A stretch of 64,000 bases of DNA from Acanthosoma haemorrhoidale (Eukaryota > Arthropoda > Insecta > Hemiptera > Acanthosomatidae): positions 124,949,910-125,013,909 of the forward strand of contig OV884011.1 of assembly GCA_930367205.1 (NCBI GenBank), read 5' to 3'. Of the stretch, positions 11,896 to 23,208 are shown piece by piece; within the stretch, counting starts at the first letter, position 1, and each line of letters begins with the position of its first letter. The notes below the pieces were generated by a model, which was given only the letters and a program-made list of their open reading frames with translations, made no database searches and was not told the DNA's origin. The translations under genes were made by a program, and so were the position numbers.

Positions 11896-13070
11896 TGGCT
11901 CAGTGTGGTAAACAAGCTAACCATTAGGCTATGGGAATGGTCAAAATGCTCCTACCTATATTCGCCTTCATGAAATTAGACACATGGGATGAAGGAGCTA
12001 CTTAGCGCACTGTTGCCATATACTTTACTGAAATGACGCTCCTCGATAGAGCAGGCAGCTGGGCAGGCATCTTCACCGTTGCCAACTCTCTCGCCAAATC
12101 TCATGTGCCTTCCCCTTCGCCCTCCTCGCTGTTCTTTTAACCGCGTTACACCTAATTCTCTTAACTTCGTACTGCTATTTACTGTATTTTTATGTGTTGG
12201 ATTTTATACTATTCTCTTTCGAATTGTGTACGACTCGGCTTGAATTTGATATCTTTGCTACTTATTGTATTTTTTGGTTTTGGCCCGGCTTAATCAAGAA
12301 TTTTCTGGGTACGTTCAAGATGGATCCTTAACCAAGTACCTCAACTCCTTCAAGGAAACGCTCTCAAAGAACGCGATATTTATCGAAGGATTGGGGAAGT
12401 CAATGTAAGTCGATGATTAGGAACGTTTACAATTTTCTGAAACCATTAGCCAATTTTTTAATAACTACAGAATACGTATAACCACAGCCCCTTCAAAATA
12501 AGAATAATATCCTCCTGTATTCTATATTCTTGTATATTCGTCTAACGTTTTTGATTCTAAAAATGAATAATTACTCAATATGTTTACTTAGGTGCCTCAA
12601 GTTCATTAAACTACCCCATACCTCTTAGTTAATTAGTTTCCGCGGTTTCTCAATGCTGGAGTAAGCTTTGAGAATCTCGGGTGCTTCAGAGTATAGCGTC
12701 CCTTATTAAACCAGCAGTCATTAAACATCAGTCACTTCAATTTTTCTGACATTCATGGCCGAATTCAAAACGTAAGAGCGAGTAAATAACATTGAAAAAT
12801 TCGAAACTGTCTCAACAAAAACAAAAGGCACCAAAGCGAGCAAGCGTACGTTTGCAAAGGCAGCATACGTTTGGGTGAGTGCATACACCCATTGATCTGC
12901 TACAAGTGAAATAAGGGACTGTTTAATTTAATTAATAGTTTTAAGACTGGAAAATATACGAGGTCTCTAGTCTTCCAGAGGAAACGCAAGATTAAAAAAA
13001 AAACTTTTTTTTCCTTTCTTAGATTTCTACTTTAAAACGCACCCGGCACCTGGAAAGAAGAAGTTGATTT
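11896..13070. other. no recognisable gene
   Basis: A less AT-rich patch at 12,030-12,330 may be an old repeat. No convincing frame is seen on either strand. Confidence 0.4.
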
Positions 13071-13075
13071 TCCAG

Positions 13076-13335
13076 TGTCCACGCCAGTGTGACTTAAGGT
13101 GTTGTTTTTCCGTTATATTAGAACTTGAAGGTGGTGTCAAGTGGTTGTGTGCTGAGCCGCACCGACGATAAGTAAGAAGAACATAGAGAACATTATTGGC
13201 AGAGGTGATAAACCCGGGTAAGCAAATTTTCTTTCTCTATCTCCCCAGGGTGGCAATTTCATATTATACAGTCTGTATCTGTCCAATAGACCACCCACTT
13301 AAATACCCTGGTGTTGGGGTGTTTTGGCGTGTACA
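13076..13335 (+). repeat. BEL/Pao 5' LTR (internally deleted)
   Basis: The LTR starts TGTCCACGCCAGTGTGAC and ends GGCGTGTACA. Compared with the 3' LTR it lacks about 150 bp after 'cagtgtgac', then realigns at 'ggtgttgtttttcc' and stays similar to the end, including 'agaacatagagaacatta' and 'gaggtgataaaccc'. Confidence 0.85.
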
Positions 13336-13497
13336 TACCACCTTTTCTTTTTTTTTTTTTTTTTTTTTTCGCCCTTCCTCAGGCTGAGCCTCAAACGGGC
13401 TTACCCCACAAGCCCATGAAGCGAGCTCATGGGGTTACGTAGCCTGTGGTGCGCGTATTCCGGTGCAATGGGATTGTTGCACCGGTAAGCGCACCTT
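13336..13497 (-). mobile_element. poly(A)-tailed retroposon of unknown family
   Basis: A GC-rich 135-bp block ends, on the minus strand, in GGAAGGGCG and a run of about 24 A (plus-strand poly(T) near 13,346-13,369). It interrupts the BEL element just after the 5' LTR. AAGGTG occurs on both sides as a possible short TSD. It contains a perfect 9-bp hairpin (CCGGTGCAA...TTGCACCGG, 13,470-13,495) and a second GC-rich stem. No A/B boxes are evident, so it is more likely a LINE 3' end than a tRNA SINE. The family is not recognised. Confidence 0.6.
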
Positions 13498-13989
13498 GAG
13501 TAATACTGTTTTCGTTCTTTATTTTCCAAAATAAACACAAAACTTCCAAAATAAAATAAAATTAATCTTTTCCTTAAATCTACTTTGTTGTACAATCCTT
13601 ACTAGCTAGAAAACCCCTCCTCTATGAAAGTTTACAAATATTGTCTCGAATATTTCATTGTCGCTTCCCTTTGTTTGTTTTCAATTAATTTTCAGTGTTG
13701 CCTTCTTAAAAATGCCGGTAACAACGGTTCAGAAGGAAAGATTGGATGGATGTTTCGATATCTCGGAGGAAAAAACTCTTTTCAAAAGTGCAGGTAATAT
13801 ATAACATTTCGAATATCCTTTCAAAAGATAATTATTCCATTTTTAATATTCGATACCATGCCAAGATAAGACCTGTATAACGCATTTTATGTGGTTTTAG
13901 AGGAGATTGGCACATTATGAGGAAACATGATTGCGTTGATACAAAATCTAACTTAATCGCCTTCGATGAATTATATTTTTTCATACAGG

Positions 13990-14640
13990 GAGTAGCTGAA
14001 AAATACCCAAATGATTTATCAAGGACTCCTATTCGATCTCAGGATTATTCTACACCCTAAAATTGGTTTTCTCAAGTTTACTGGGTCATTAACTCAGTAG
14101 AGTAGCTTTAAAGACTCGCATGTCAGCCTTATTCACACAAACTCTTCACTTAATGATACACACAAATTTAATTATCTAAAGGCCTTTCTATCAGATGTAG
14201 ATGTGATATCAAGTATCCCGTTGGATGCTTCACACAATCAAAGTGCTTGGGCTGCACTGATTAAATAATATGACGCACGATTACTAGCGAATCATTTTTT
14301 GGAAAATATTATTGATATTCCTACCTTGAAAGGGCAGGCTTTTAATGACCTTTCATTTTTTTATGTGTCTATAGAGATAATATTTGCTCCTAAAGAAATT
14401 TGAAAATTCCTGATTTATTGCAGTTTATTGTTTTACATGTGGCTTTAAAGAAACTCAATTCTGACATTCGTTTCGCATATGAGATTGAACACAAGGACAT
14501 AGATTTCCCTTCTAGTGACAACTTGATTTCGTTCCTTGAATCGAAGTGTAAGGTGATGGAAATTTCATCATTTTGTTTTGAAAATCAAATAATAGTCCTG
14601 TTACACCCAAGCCTAAATACAAAAATATTAGAATTCAGAA
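13990..14640 (+). pseudogene. BEL/Pao gag remnant
   Basis: Broken frames read HKFNYLKAFLSDVDVISSIP, then QSAWAALI..YDARLLANHF, then (from 14,400) IPDLLQFIVLHVALKKLNSD and FPSSDNLISFLESKCKVME. This matches the BEL/Pao Gag core pattern: an FNYLk..L segment, an A...L...Y segment, then a FLe.rC..le segment. Stops and shifts separate the blocks. The zinc-knuckle region and the protease that should follow are deleted; the sequence runs into unrelated frames at about 14,640. Confidence 0.7.
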
Positions 14641-14779
14641 GGTTCAGTCCCTTCTTGGCTCTAGTTGCCTTATGGGCTCACTTCCTGACACTTGCGCTGT
14701 CACGACCGATATTAGTGTGGTGTCTTTGGTGGTCACTGAGCCCCCTCCTAGGCTTGATAATTTACATACTGTTCCTTAT

Positions 14780-15360
14780 GGCGTCACTTCAGGGCCCTAT
14801 TCGCTTGGTAGTTCAGTTGTCTTATGACGAAGGGGATCGATTTCCTGAAGTAGCACGCATCTTGCGCAAGGATATGCATGCTGACAATATAGTCTCAGGA
14901 GCTGAGTCTGAGGAAAGGGCTCTTCAGCTCCAGAGGAAGATAACGCAACTATGTGCTGCCGGTGGATTTTCCCTTCACAAATGGCTGAGCAGTAGTCCGT
15001 CATTTGTCTCGTGCCTTATCGCAATCTTCTGACAATTTTTTTCCATTAGTTATAGACTCGGATTCGATTCACAAGAGGTCTCGAGGACTCACAAGGTTTA
15101 CAGTGGTTACCCTAGTTAGATGTTTTTACGTACTCATTCTGCGGATTGGATGTTGATTACTCCAAGCGCAGTATTTTGTCAAATATAGCAAGATTATTTG
15201 ATCCATTGGGATGGATTTCTCCGCTCATCTTCTTTGCCAAGTGCATTATGCAGAAATTGTTGCGCCACAATTTGGACTGGGCTGAAAGGGTTCCCGATAA
15301 TATAGCCAGTAATTGGTCCGATTTAATATCAAAATTAGCTGTTATTAGTGAACTTTAAAT
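14780..15360 (+). pseudogene. BEL/Pao reverse transcriptase remnant
   Basis: Frame 1 gives VVQLSYDEGDRFPEVARILR, then the degenerate active-site segment DMHADNIVSGAESEE (BEL/Pao normally has YVDD here), then AAGGFSLHKWLSSSPS, matching the conserved GGF.L.KW.SN block. After a break near 15,032, frame 2 (from 15,146) gives KRSILSNIARLFDPLGWISP, the R..LS..a..FDPLG..aP motif of the Pao RT/RNase H connection. Both frames end in stops. The catalytic aspartates are not both preserved. Confidence 0.8.
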
Positions 15361-16274
15361 ACCTCGTAGGCTTTTGATATCCAAGAGTGTACCACATTTT
15401 GGATTATCTTATACCTCTGAGTTGGGGTATAGCTGTGTCATTTATATCCGTACGTGTGACGTTTCTGGCAATGTTTGGAGTCGGATGGACTAGGGTTGCA
15501 CCGCTTAAGCTGTTCATGATTCCATGATAGGAACTTTGTGGTTCGCTATTATTAGTACTCAAGTTGGTTGCTCTTAGTCCTTGTCTCAGGCGTTTGCCAC
15601 CTCATTCTATTCATCTTTGGTCCGACTCCAAAGCAGTTTTGACATAGTTAAGCATTGAACCTTACAAATTGAAGATCTTCGTTGCTCATCGTGTCAAAGA
15701 GATTGTCTAGTCCTTTCCTCGCAGGTATTGGAGCAACGTGGATACTAAAACTAATCCATCTGACCTTGCATCCTTGAGGCTTGTCACTTCAGCAGCTCGT
15801 CATCTCGGATTTATGGTAGCAGGGACCTTCGTGGGCATATTATCCTCCAGAGAAATGGACGGGAGCAGACGATACTGCCCTGGAGGGTGAGATCCCTGAG
15901 ATCAGACAACTGGTTTTGCTTGGTGTCACCGTTGTCCCTGACGTGAATGATGCCGTGTTGTTTATTGATCAAGTCTCTTCATTATCTCGTCATATGTTGT
16001 GGCCTAGATCTTAAGATTCACTTATAATTCCAACCCTAAGTCTGAACAGATTAAGGGTTATCTTAGTATATCTGATTAGTTACGTTCAGTGTTACTGAAA
16101 TGTGTTTGGGTGGTACAACATCATCATTTTCATTATGAATTCGCCTCCTTAGCTCGTAAAAGGCCTTTGCGTCCATCGTTGCAGTTTTTGACGCCCTTTG
16201 TAGATCCCTTGGGATGTTTTAGGGTGGGCGGCCGTTTATCTAACTCATTGTAGTCATGGTCAGCAAAATATCCG

Positions 16275-16915
16275 TTGTTACTTCCGATGAAGAGCCATTT
16301 GACTCGTCTTATTTTGGAGTATAATTTGCGCGTTGGGCCTCTGACTCTTCAGGCATTGTTGAGCCGGGACTACTGGATTGTAGCTGGTAGATCACTTATT
16401 CGCAAGGTTTTATTGAATATGAGGTTTGCTTGTATTGGTCAAACCACCGCATCCTTTCATGGGCAATTTGCCGGGGGCTCGAGTCATTCCACCAGGTAGA
16501 GCCTTGTCCATGTTGGAGTTGACCTCGCGGGACCTTTGAGTGTCAGATTACCGAGACTAGGTAAGTCGGCGAAGGGCTAGGCTTACATTGGCGTTTTTGT
16601 ATATATGGATACCAAGGCCATTCATATTGAACAAGTTTCGTCTCTCTCGACTGATGTATTTCTTGCCTAGATCGCTTTATGTCCATTCGTGGATCGGGTC
16701 AGCATGTTTATAGCGATCAAGGGACCTTGGAATTTTGTTGGTGCGGCCCGTTAGCTTGGAGAGATTTAAGAATTTCTCAAGACGTTGAATGACCCTATTT
16801 TGAAGGATCAACTTTCCAGTCGTAACTTGGTTTTGAATTATAATCCTCCATAAAGTCCAAACTTTGGAGGTCTCTGGAAGGCTGGCGAGTACAAGAGACC
16901 TGTATCTGTGTGAGG
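16275..16915 (+). pseudogene. BEL/Pao integrase remnant
   Basis: LILEYNLRVGPLTLQALLSR then DYWIVAGRSLIRKVL corresponds to the integrase N-terminal zinc-binding region. After a shift, VHVGVDLAGPLSVRLP, YIGVFVYMDTKAIHIEQVSS and LSTDVF match the catalytic core start (GvDyaGP...y..vF.C..TKAvHlE). NFVGAA and YNPP.SPNFGGLWKAGEYK match the second-aspartate region and the PP.aPHFGGlWE block. Stops and at least two frame changes are present. The C-terminal part is truncated before the 3' LTR. Confidence 0.8.
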
Positions 16916-17179
16916 AGTTTTCTAATTTATGCCCTTTTCCATGTTGAAGTTATTTCGTATTTTATTTCGTTTTTTGTTATTTTGGAGTTGTATTTGTTTT
17001 TCTTTCTTGGTGCTGCATCCTTACCTCTCCGTGGGTTGCCACCGTGAAGTCTCCTCGATGGGCCCCTAGGAGTGATGATCGTTTCCATTTCCTTTCCTAT
17101 TTCATTCAGTTCCCTTTCCCATTTCCATATTCATTTTCCCACCAAACTAGTTTATCTTTTTGAAGTATCTTCTATGGTA

Positions 17180-17652
17180 TGTTCACGCCAGTGTGACGTC
17201 ATTTTGGCACAAGGTCACATGTCAGCTGGTGGAGTGAAAGAAAAAGGCTGGTCTAGGTCTGTGTCCCCTGTGTTGTTAGCCATCTTGTCGGCGTAATCAA
17301 ACCTATTTAGTGATACGCATTAAACTTGACTTGAGACTTGGACTTGAGGTATTGTTTTTCCATTATATTTACAACAAATCAGAACTTTATTGTGAAACAA
17401 TTACAATCTGCCTTTTATAATAATAATACAGATTCCATTATATTAGAACTTGAAGGTGGTTTCAAGCTGTTGTGTGCTGCGCCACACCAACGAGAAGAAA
17501 GAAGAACATAGAGAACATTATTGACAGAGGTGATAAACCCAGGTAAGCGAATTTTCTTTCTCTATCCCCCCGTGGTGGCAATTTCATATTATACAGTTTG
17601 TACCAATGGACTACCCACTAAATACCCTACTGTAGGGTGTTTTGGCGTGTAC
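17180..17652 (+). repeat. BEL/Pao 3' LTR
   Basis: Begins TGTTCACGCCAGTGTGACGT and ends GGCGTGTACA. It retains the ~150 bp missing from the 5' LTR and carries the 63-bp Jockey tail insertion (17,370-17,432). Many substitutions relative to the 5' LTR indicate age. Confidence 0.85.
17358..17444 (-). mobile_element. 63-bp Jockey-A 3' tail inserted in the BEL LTR, 12-bp TSD
   Basis: TTCCATTATATT occurs at 17,358-17,369 and 17,433-17,444; the 5' LTR has a single equivalent (ttccgttatatt), so the 63 bp between them are an insertion. Read on the minus strand, the insert has 'ataaaaggcagattgtaat' and 'cacaataaag', the 3' terminus of the full-length Jockey-A at 50.41-50.45 kb. It is an extreme 5' truncation produced by target-primed reverse transcription. 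Confidence 0.85.
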
Positions 17653-17657
17653 ATTCA

Positions 17658-18919
17658 GTTTACTTTAAATTTCATTATATGTATATTTTGATTTTTATGT
17701 AATGACTTTTATATGAAAAGGATCTCCAAAATATATTCTTGTTAGAAATGCGTTCGTTCCTATAGAGTGAGCTACGAAATCGCAAGTGGCCCGTCAAAAT
17801 TCAAAAATATCAACTAAATCTTTTATTAAAATACTTTGTACTGGCTTACAAATGAGCTGAGTTCTACGATTATGGCTGGCAACGAAAGGCCTGTCAGTTG
17901 AGATGTGTTTGTGACAGTATTATTATTGTCACATGCTTGCCAAGTGATTTTGATTTTGAATGACGAGCAATTTAATTCCACAAGCTACATGTTTTATTTT
18001 GTAAACTAAAAATTAACAATACAAAATCACCATTAAAATTAATAGGCCAATAAATTAGTTGTAAGCTCCAAGATCTGTTTCGTCAGTTATTCAGTTATTC
18101 AGTCTGAATGCCCTGTCACGATTATAAATCATCTCAAACGTCAACACTGAAAGTGTTAAGAGTCGCTTGTTACGCTTTATTTAGTTATCCCTGATTAACA
18201 TTTTACTAAGCCTAAAATTTAAATTCTAATGTTAGAAACCTAATAGAATGAATGTTCCCATGCGAAATTTCCCAATATAATAGTCTAATGACTATTGAAT
18301 AAAACAATTTAATCCAGCGCCCCTTGGAGTGGAGGCCAGTGGTACAAGGATTTATAGAAATAATTATTTTTGGTATTTACATTCCAAAAGCCCTAGATAC
18401 GATAGACCCGAAGAGTCATGGCCGGAGAATTAGAGGTCTCATTGCCACATCGGTATCGAACGGGAGTTACTCAAGGTTGATTGATACGTTCCATACTATC
18501 TTAAATATTAAAAATAATAACTATTTCTTCTTGGGTAATATATTTCTCATTAATGGGCTGTGTACCGGCGAGAGCTTTGTGGCTACTGTAAGACTGCGAT
18601 GGTAAAAGATAAGCGAGCCAACAAATAGAGCAATATAAAATATTTGTTCGGTAGACATATACTCGTACTTCATATTCTTTCTATAATTTATACCTCGTTT
18701 TATTTTATTTTTTTCATAGATTTCTATCTTGTACTCTCCTTATAGATAGTTAATTCAAGCGGAATGCATAGTTACTTGTGGAATTTAATTAATGATAAGT
18801 ATCAGTTGGAGATCCAATAGGTAAGCTTTAAGTTTACATATAGGCTATTTTACATTACTCTTAGTGACAGTATGTTTACATTATTATATTATACTCTAGA
18901 ATTTGATATAGCTCTCATC
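17658..18919. other. no recognisable gene
   Basis: A 93-codon plus-strand ORF at 18,324-18,605 has no motif that I recognise and no supporting context. The rest is AT-rich without structure. Confidence 0.4.
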
Positions 18920-19014
18920 CTAATTGACTGGCATTTATCTCAATTACTTATTGCCTAATAAGGCTGATTGTAATTTTAGCACAATAAAGAAGTTATATAC
19001 AATCTAATTGACTG
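18920..19014 (+). mobile_element. 73-bp Jockey-A 3' tail with perfect 11-bp TSD
   Basis: CTAATTGACTG occurs at 18,920-18,930 and again at 19,004-19,014. The 73 bp between (18,931-19,003) match the last part of the full-length Jockey-A 3' UTR (gcatttatct...attacttattgcc...gattgtaattttagcac, aataaag). The perfect TSD implies a comparatively recent insertion. Confidence 0.9.
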
Positions 19015-21960
19015 AAACAGCATAAACGTTCCGTTCTTAGCCATATGTTCAATTACGCAATGTGTGAAATTCAATGAGCTTTTATTTATTACTATAATAG
19101 TTTTTTTTATGAATGCTTTTTAATTGAATGGACTATACTACTCTATAGTTTCAAGCATGTCTCTAATTCATCTTTGCATTGTTTCACCTGGGCTGGGCTT
19201 CTTTTATCGGTCTGAATCAGCTTATCTGTCTGGGCTTATAATGCCATAAATCTTATATGATGCTCATCACTAATATCAGCAACAATGTATAGTCACAAAT
19301 ATGATTTTCCTTGTATACATTTCTTCTAAACAGAATTAGAACAAAAAAAATGTTCTTATTAATCAGAAAAAAAGGTTCTGGTGGAAGAAAACTTCCAGTA
19401 TGTTTGTATATTATTATGAGACATGTGTACCAACAAACACAGTACTTGCAGGGTTATTACCTTCCTACGCCATATACACGCCCATACTTGAATCCTTGGC
19501 CATCGAGTTGCCTGCACTTTCATCCATTCACATTCAATGCACGCACTCCTCCTGTTTGGAGGGTTCCTTTTTTCCCATCTCTCTCTTTCATATTTCATAT
19601 AAAATGTTCGTATCTATGTTAAGTAATTCGTAAAATTCATGCACGTGTGGTATAGAATAGCTACTACCACTTGAGTCTGACCTTCATGTGGCCCATACCT
19701 CCTCATGAGGTGGTACTATATGAATTTTATTTTTTTATATAAGAGAAATCTGCAATGTCAAAAAAGTCTTCAGTCTGCTTCTGAATAAATCAGAAAGTAT
19801 AAAAATAGGGCGATAAGAAAGTATTTTCAAGGTGGCCTGGAGATGAGGCAGGGCGTACTAGGAATCGATATACTCCTTTGACATTTTATGTTTTAAATTT
19901 AATCCACATATGCCATTGCAGAAGAATACTGGCACTTGGGCAGGGTTAGTTGGGATATGTAAATTCAATATTGTGTTTATTTCTGTTCATTTTCCACTAT
20001 TGGCCCATGTACCTCTGTATGGTATTGAGTATTTTAGTTTAAAGGAAGTTTTTGGCTGGTTGTCTATCCATTGCAGGTTTTGGCAAACCATCAGTAAATG
20101 TATCAAGTGGTGTTTTATACTGTGAACGCTAATCATTTTTGAAAAAAATAATTGGCAATGGACTTTTTTTTATGACATCAAGCATTTGTGGCAGTGACGA
20201 AATTTTTTTTTCTGCTTGCTTATAAATTATTATCGTATGGAAAAAAGTTTAAGGGCTATTTGTTGGATATCATTTAACATAATCGCCATGACCATAGTAA
20301 ATTCACAAGACCCAATTATTTTTGGCAATAAGTGAATGTGGGACAGTTACCACCACTCCTTATTCTACTGAAATAAATAGAGTATCGAATTTTTATTGGT
20401 AAAAGTCGTATGTTTCGTAAAGGCAAGGATTTAAAACTACAAGAGCTGATTCGATTATCGTGAGTTTCAGTTTCACGACGATCAAGCTCTAACTTCCAGA
20501 TCGGGTATAGCAAAAGATTTGTCACGTTTACTTTTGCATTGCCCTAGATATAAATTTGTTTAAAATACGACTTTGGATTATTTTTAGCTGATTAACATAA
20601 GCACCAAGCCAAGAAACTGTGTGTCAAAATTTGGTATTGGAAATGTCGTTGAAATGTTAAAAAATAGTTTCGTTTGTTTGTTTAACAATGCAAGAAATCC
20701 TATGTTTTCAAATCGGTGTCAATATCCTGGTAATTATAAGTCGCCTAAACAACAAAGTTTACACTTAATGACTTATCAGCATAAAAACAATTTCCAGCTT
20801 TAAAGAACATGTTCATCATTATTAACTATCGATTTAGCAGGTAATACAATTAAATATCTTGATTTACTGATTAATAATATGCATCTAATCAGGCTATGTA
20901 CTTAATTAGAGAAAGTTATTGAAGCTCTAATTAAAATCTTGCTCAGAACTTAAAACAACACACGTTTCACGTAAAGAAATGGTGAAACAGCAATAAATAA
21001 TTAATTACTTATTAGTTTAGAAATAAATATTTTCCCATCATATTGAGTAGTGTCAAATTAAACATAAAACCGTCATATAAAATTCAATTTGCGTTTCCTC
21101 ATTGTAAACTGTAATTAATAAAATTCATTAAAACTATTGACAAACCCTTGTAGCATCAAATTTATTGATTTAAGTGCCTATAAAGCGCATTATATTAAAG
21201 GCTATTATAGATTGGGTTCATGATCTACGATGATACTAATTCGTGGCTATTAAGACCGTATAATGAATTACCACATGTGTTTATTTATGATTTATATTCC
21301 ATGAAAGTAGGAAACGTAATACTTTAGGGAAGAGGAAATTAGAATTTCCCAACCACGTATCACTTCTTATTCGTACCTGGCATCTGCAGCCCTTCTCTTA
21401 ATATTGCCATTGTGGAAAATCCTCTCCTAGATGTAACCTCATTTCATGCCCCGTCCTTTCACATTTTCTTGTTTGGTGTAATATCTTCTTATCTGGGAGT
21501 AAGGCAATCATCATCTGTAATACCATCATAGATACTCACCTCTTTTTTGATAACAATGAAAACTACCTCATCATATTAGATACATGTTACATATTAGTTT
21601 AAACAATATACTAGAGTACTAACTCTACTACTAATAAATAAATTTCTGCAACTACAATATTAGATACTAACAGCCTTTACCCTATCTCGCGAAAATAGCT
21701 GAATAAAGCCGGATTTAATAGAGTGAGTCGACCGTTGTAATGCACGTTTGTTTTTTTTACATACCATACATTTATATACTAAATGAGTTTGTAAACAAAA
21801 TGAGCACGTCTTCCCTTTAGTTATGTCTTAGCATTCGGCTAAACAACACGACATTAAACTTTCAAATATTGATAATATTATACACATAAATGTCCACCAC
21901 CGAAACAACCTGTTTGGGGTGGCAATTCCAATAAGAGGATGCTCTTTCTAAACGGACTCA
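19015..21960. other. AT-rich DNA without recognisable gene
   Basis: Several 60-100 codon ORFs (19,311-19,622 +, 19,910-20,125 +, 20,316-20,525 -) lack recognisable domains. I see no element boundaries. Confidence 0.45.
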
Positions 21961-21967
21961 GACTAGA

Positions 21968-22690
21968 TGGTTCCAGAAATTTGAAACTGGTGACATCAGC
22001 CTCGAGAGGAGAGGGCGTTCTGGACAAAAATCGTCGAAGAAGAAAAGATCGAACGAAACGTATCCAGAAATCGGCAGAACAGCTTGTAGTTTCCACCATG
22101 AATAGTGGGCTGCATAACTTGGGAACGGTGAATCGCTCATCAATACTCGTTCCCTCTGAGTTGTTCACTGAGCAGGCTCGACGTCGAGTGGAAATTTCTC
22201 AACTTTTGAAAAACCCAAATGGCCATCATTTCATTAAATAAATGATACTGATGATGAAAAGTGGAAAAGTGGATATGGAGAAAGCCATAAGACCAAGAAA
22301 GAATTGTTAGACTTATATAAGCCTGCTATGCCAGTCGCTAACTAAGGGCTATTCGAAAAAAAGACACTAGATACTGATAAATACTGATTGGTATTGGGCT
22401 ACTTCCTCACCCTGCTTACAGTTCGGACTTGACGCCTTCCGACTACCATCTGTTTCGGACAAGCTTTTAATTCTACGATCTTCAGTCTTGAGGTTTTAAA
22501 TAGAGTTGCAGAATTCTTCCAATCAAAACCCAAAGAGAGTTATTTTGAAAGAATCCGGCAGCTATCCTCGAGACGGAACCAAACTATAAAACATAACGGT
22601 ATATACTATGAATCTTAAAAAAATATTGTGTTCAAATAAAATTATTTTTAAGTTATCAAAGAAAACGCACTTTTTTTATTACTCATCCTA
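21968..22690 (+). mobile_element. mariner-type DNA transposon, truncated pseudogene
   Basis: Frame blocks in order match a mariner transposase. WFQKFETGDISLERRGRSGQ is the helix-turn-helix end and linker. In another frame, VPSELFTEQARRRVEISQLL is the h.L...q...R..i...L block. ..DEKW is found near 22,255. HPAYSSDLTPSDYHLFRTS is the catalytic-domain HP.YSPDL.PsDyhlF block (22,410-22,466), and YFERIRQLSSRRNQ is the C-terminal region. Stops, frame changes and an internal deletion between DEKW and HPAYS destroy it. The 3' end probably lies near 'aacgcacttttttt' and 'catccta' (about 22,665-22,690). No matching 5' terminal repeat is found, so it is 5'-truncated. Confidence 0.85.
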
Positions 22691-23208
22691 TTAGTTGTGG
22701 AATTCACCTCTTATTTTATGCAAATAAATCGTTACATTTTTTTTTTTTTGTGGTGAACCCGATTTTTGTATACGATTTGTTAATAATTATAGCCAGCGCT
22801 TACTATAACAAGTCGTTTTCGTGTTCCTCTACAACTAACTGTTTTTTGTTACCTTTCGTAGGAAGTACCTAGTTCGTAGAACTGTATCAACCGACGATTG
22901 GGTGAACTGTTCACGAAAGAGCTGTCTACAGGTGAGTGGATTGTGAAGCTGTGGACTGTATTGCTAAGTGTAAGTTTCACTTCACATTTCATAGAGAAGG
23001 CGGCCATATTGGAAGGCTGTAGTCAGCTGTGCTAGAGATAAGAGTGGGGAGTCCAGCATGACCCGCATTGCACTCTCTGTGGTCTCCTGGTACCGTCGGA
23101 GGCTCTTAATAAAATTAAGTGCGTTCGTGGCAGGCTTCCTTCTTCTAAATATTTTTTATTTATTAAAAAATTCTTAATAATTCAGAAAAGTACTGCTTAT
23201 TATGAAAC
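22691..23208. other. possible 5' UTR of the following Jockey copy
   Basis: This less AT-rich stretch precedes Jockey ORF1 homology. It shows no convincing similarity to the 5' UTR of the full-length copy (40,219-40,600), so it is either a different subfamily 5' end or unrelated DNA. Confidence 0.3.

Larger units (their letters stand above)
13071..17657 (+). mobile_element. BEL/Pao LTR retrotransposon, decayed, with two nested insertions
   Basis: Two related LTRs (13,076-13,335 and 17,180-17,652) flank remains of gag, RT/RNase H and integrase in BEL/Pao order. Flanking 5-mers are TCCAG (13,071-13,075) and TTCAG (17,653-17,657), a TSD with one mismatch. The LTRs begin TGTnCACGCC and end GGCGTGTACA, giving 10-bp inverted termini. 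Internal deletions remove most of protease and much of RT, and every frame has stops. Two later insertions are visible: a minus-strand poly(A) retroposon at the 5' LTR end and a 63-bp Jockey tail inside the 3' LTR. The element is old and non-functional. Confidence 0.85.

Noticed and set aside
11896..11935. tRNA-like A box on the minus strand (cctaatggttagcttg)
   Set aside because: No matching B box or cloverleaf is found next to it.
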